Below the pieces are notes generated by a model. The model did no database searches. It was not told the DNA's origin and worked only from the letters and a program-made list of their open reading frames with translations. Below are positions 63,566 to 64,000 of a DNA stretch of 64,000 nucleotides, one piece after another. Positions within the stretch are counted from its first letter, which is position 1; each line of letters starts with the position of its first letter. The position numbers and the translations under genes were made by a program. This DNA comes from Varroa destructor (Eukaryota > Arthropoda > Arachnida > Mesostigmata > Varroidae), in the NCBI RefSeq assembly GCF_002443255.2, contig NW_019211457.1, positions 51,769,725 to 51,833,724 of the forward strand, read 5' to 3'.

Positions 63566-63724
63566 GCCAGTTTCTTAGTATCAGTATTTAATATCGTGAT
63601 GCTTAACACACTTAAAAGTAGCCAAGGACAAGAGAAGGCTACCCCCGAAATAATGGCGAAAGTTACCAAATTGCTATATTCAGATTATGAACTGCTAAGC
63701 GCTCGTAGTCCGGAAGACCTTACG
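63566..63724 (+). CDS. PEP-synthase-like later exon
   Basis: A 159-nt open exon, phase 0 at both ends, between acceptor ACCACCCATGCAG and donor CTTACG|GTAAGG. It reads VFNIVMLNTLKSSQGQEKAT, then PEIMAKVTKLLYSDYELLSA and RSPEDLT. The helical content and the T-P-E-x-M/L segment fit the linker between the nucleotide-binding and phospho-His domains in animal PEP-synthase-like proteins. No further exon is evident in the last 275 bases, so the gene, if it continues, does so beyond the window. Confidence 0.5.
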
Positions 63725-64000
63725 GTAAGGAAGCATTTCATGTTAAAAATAAACTATATTCCGACAGGTCAATTTATGATACCCACATCTAAATTTCCAT
63801 TGAGCCTATTTTCCTTTCTACTAGTAGGCGCAGCATCCTATTTAGTTTTCAGCCCATTTTAAAACCAAATGAAGGTCAAGTAAACATTTGAAGTAGAACA
63901 TTATTTTTCGCATCATGCTTTGATATATACAGACCGCGCTGTTAATAAACGAATGAACAATAAGTGACGTGCGACATTATACTCTACTTCCATTGGAGCT

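Larger units (their letters stand above)
57854..63724 (+). pseudogene. PEP-synthase-like gene, apparently degenerate
   Basis: Scattered plus-strand exons match the order of eukaryotic PEP-synthase-like proteins (bacterial-type PEP/pyruvate-binding enzymes): an N-terminal exon (57854-58226), the PEP/pyruvate-binding domain (about 61029-61408), its end and linker (61668-61770, 61898-62075, 62210-62257), and later pieces (62286-62387, 63566-63724). Working bacterial relatives transfer phosphate from ATP to pyruvate or another acceptor. Against an intact gene: a TGA at 61013 with no good acceptor after it, an in-frame TAG at 61406 with no donor before it, a phase conflict between 61770 and 61898, and a one-base conflict between 62257 and 62286. 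Exons for the start of the ATP-grasp fold are not found between 58226 and 61029. Other junctions remain perfect, so decay would be recent. It may continue beyond the right edge, where the catalytic His domain would be expected. Confidence 0.6.

Overview
This window looks like nuclear DNA from an arthropod, most probably a chelicerate (mite or tick). The base composition is AT-rich, exons are short and flanked by textbook GT/AG splice sites, introns are long, and (TA)n and (CA)n microsatellites are frequent. A secreted serpin, a secreted Kunitz inhibitor and a bacterial-type PEP-synthase-like gene lie together. The last family is, from general knowledge, often annotated in arachnid genomes; the assignment to a mite or tick is inference. 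I see no operon, CRISPR array, plasmid, phage or clear RNA gene.

Layout. 1-4.5 kb: one well-spliced coding exon on the minus strand (1458-1662) of an unidentified gene that runs off the left edge, with a GC-rich, promoter-like block at about 3.5-4.45 kb. 4.5-17.1 kb: no recognised gene, only microsatellites. 17.1-23.1 kb: a five-exon plus-strand gene of the cortactin-binding protein 2 (CTTNBP2/CTTNBP2NL) family, followed by a cluster of poly(A) signals and a small unexplained element with a TATA box and an ATG exon. 24.7-32 kb: intergenic, microsatellite-rich. 32.1-36.6 kb: GC-rich upstream region and a four-exon secreted serpin on the plus strand. 38.2-40.7 kb: a three-exon BTB-BACK-C2H2 zinc-finger gene on the minus strand, convergent with the serpin. 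45.2-46.6 kb: a two-exon secreted Kunitz protein on the minus strand. About 50.1-50.4 kb: a decayed non-LTR reverse-transcriptase fragment on the minus strand. 57.9-63.7 kb: dispersed exons of a PEP-synthase-like gene on the plus strand. It carries an in-frame stop and reading-frame conflicts, so it is probably a decaying copy or a gene whose model cannot be closed from sequence alone; it may continue past the right edge.

The genes do not form an obvious pathway. The serpin and the Kunitz protein are both predicted secreted serine-protease inhibitors about 9 kb apart with different predicted specificities (P1 Tyr and P1 Arg). The CTTNBP2-like protein is a predicted cytoskeletal scaffold and the BTB zinc-finger protein a predicted nuclear regulator. 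Exon boundaries below were derived by hand from reading frame, splice consensus and protein-family knowledge. All four complete gene models keep frame across every junction.
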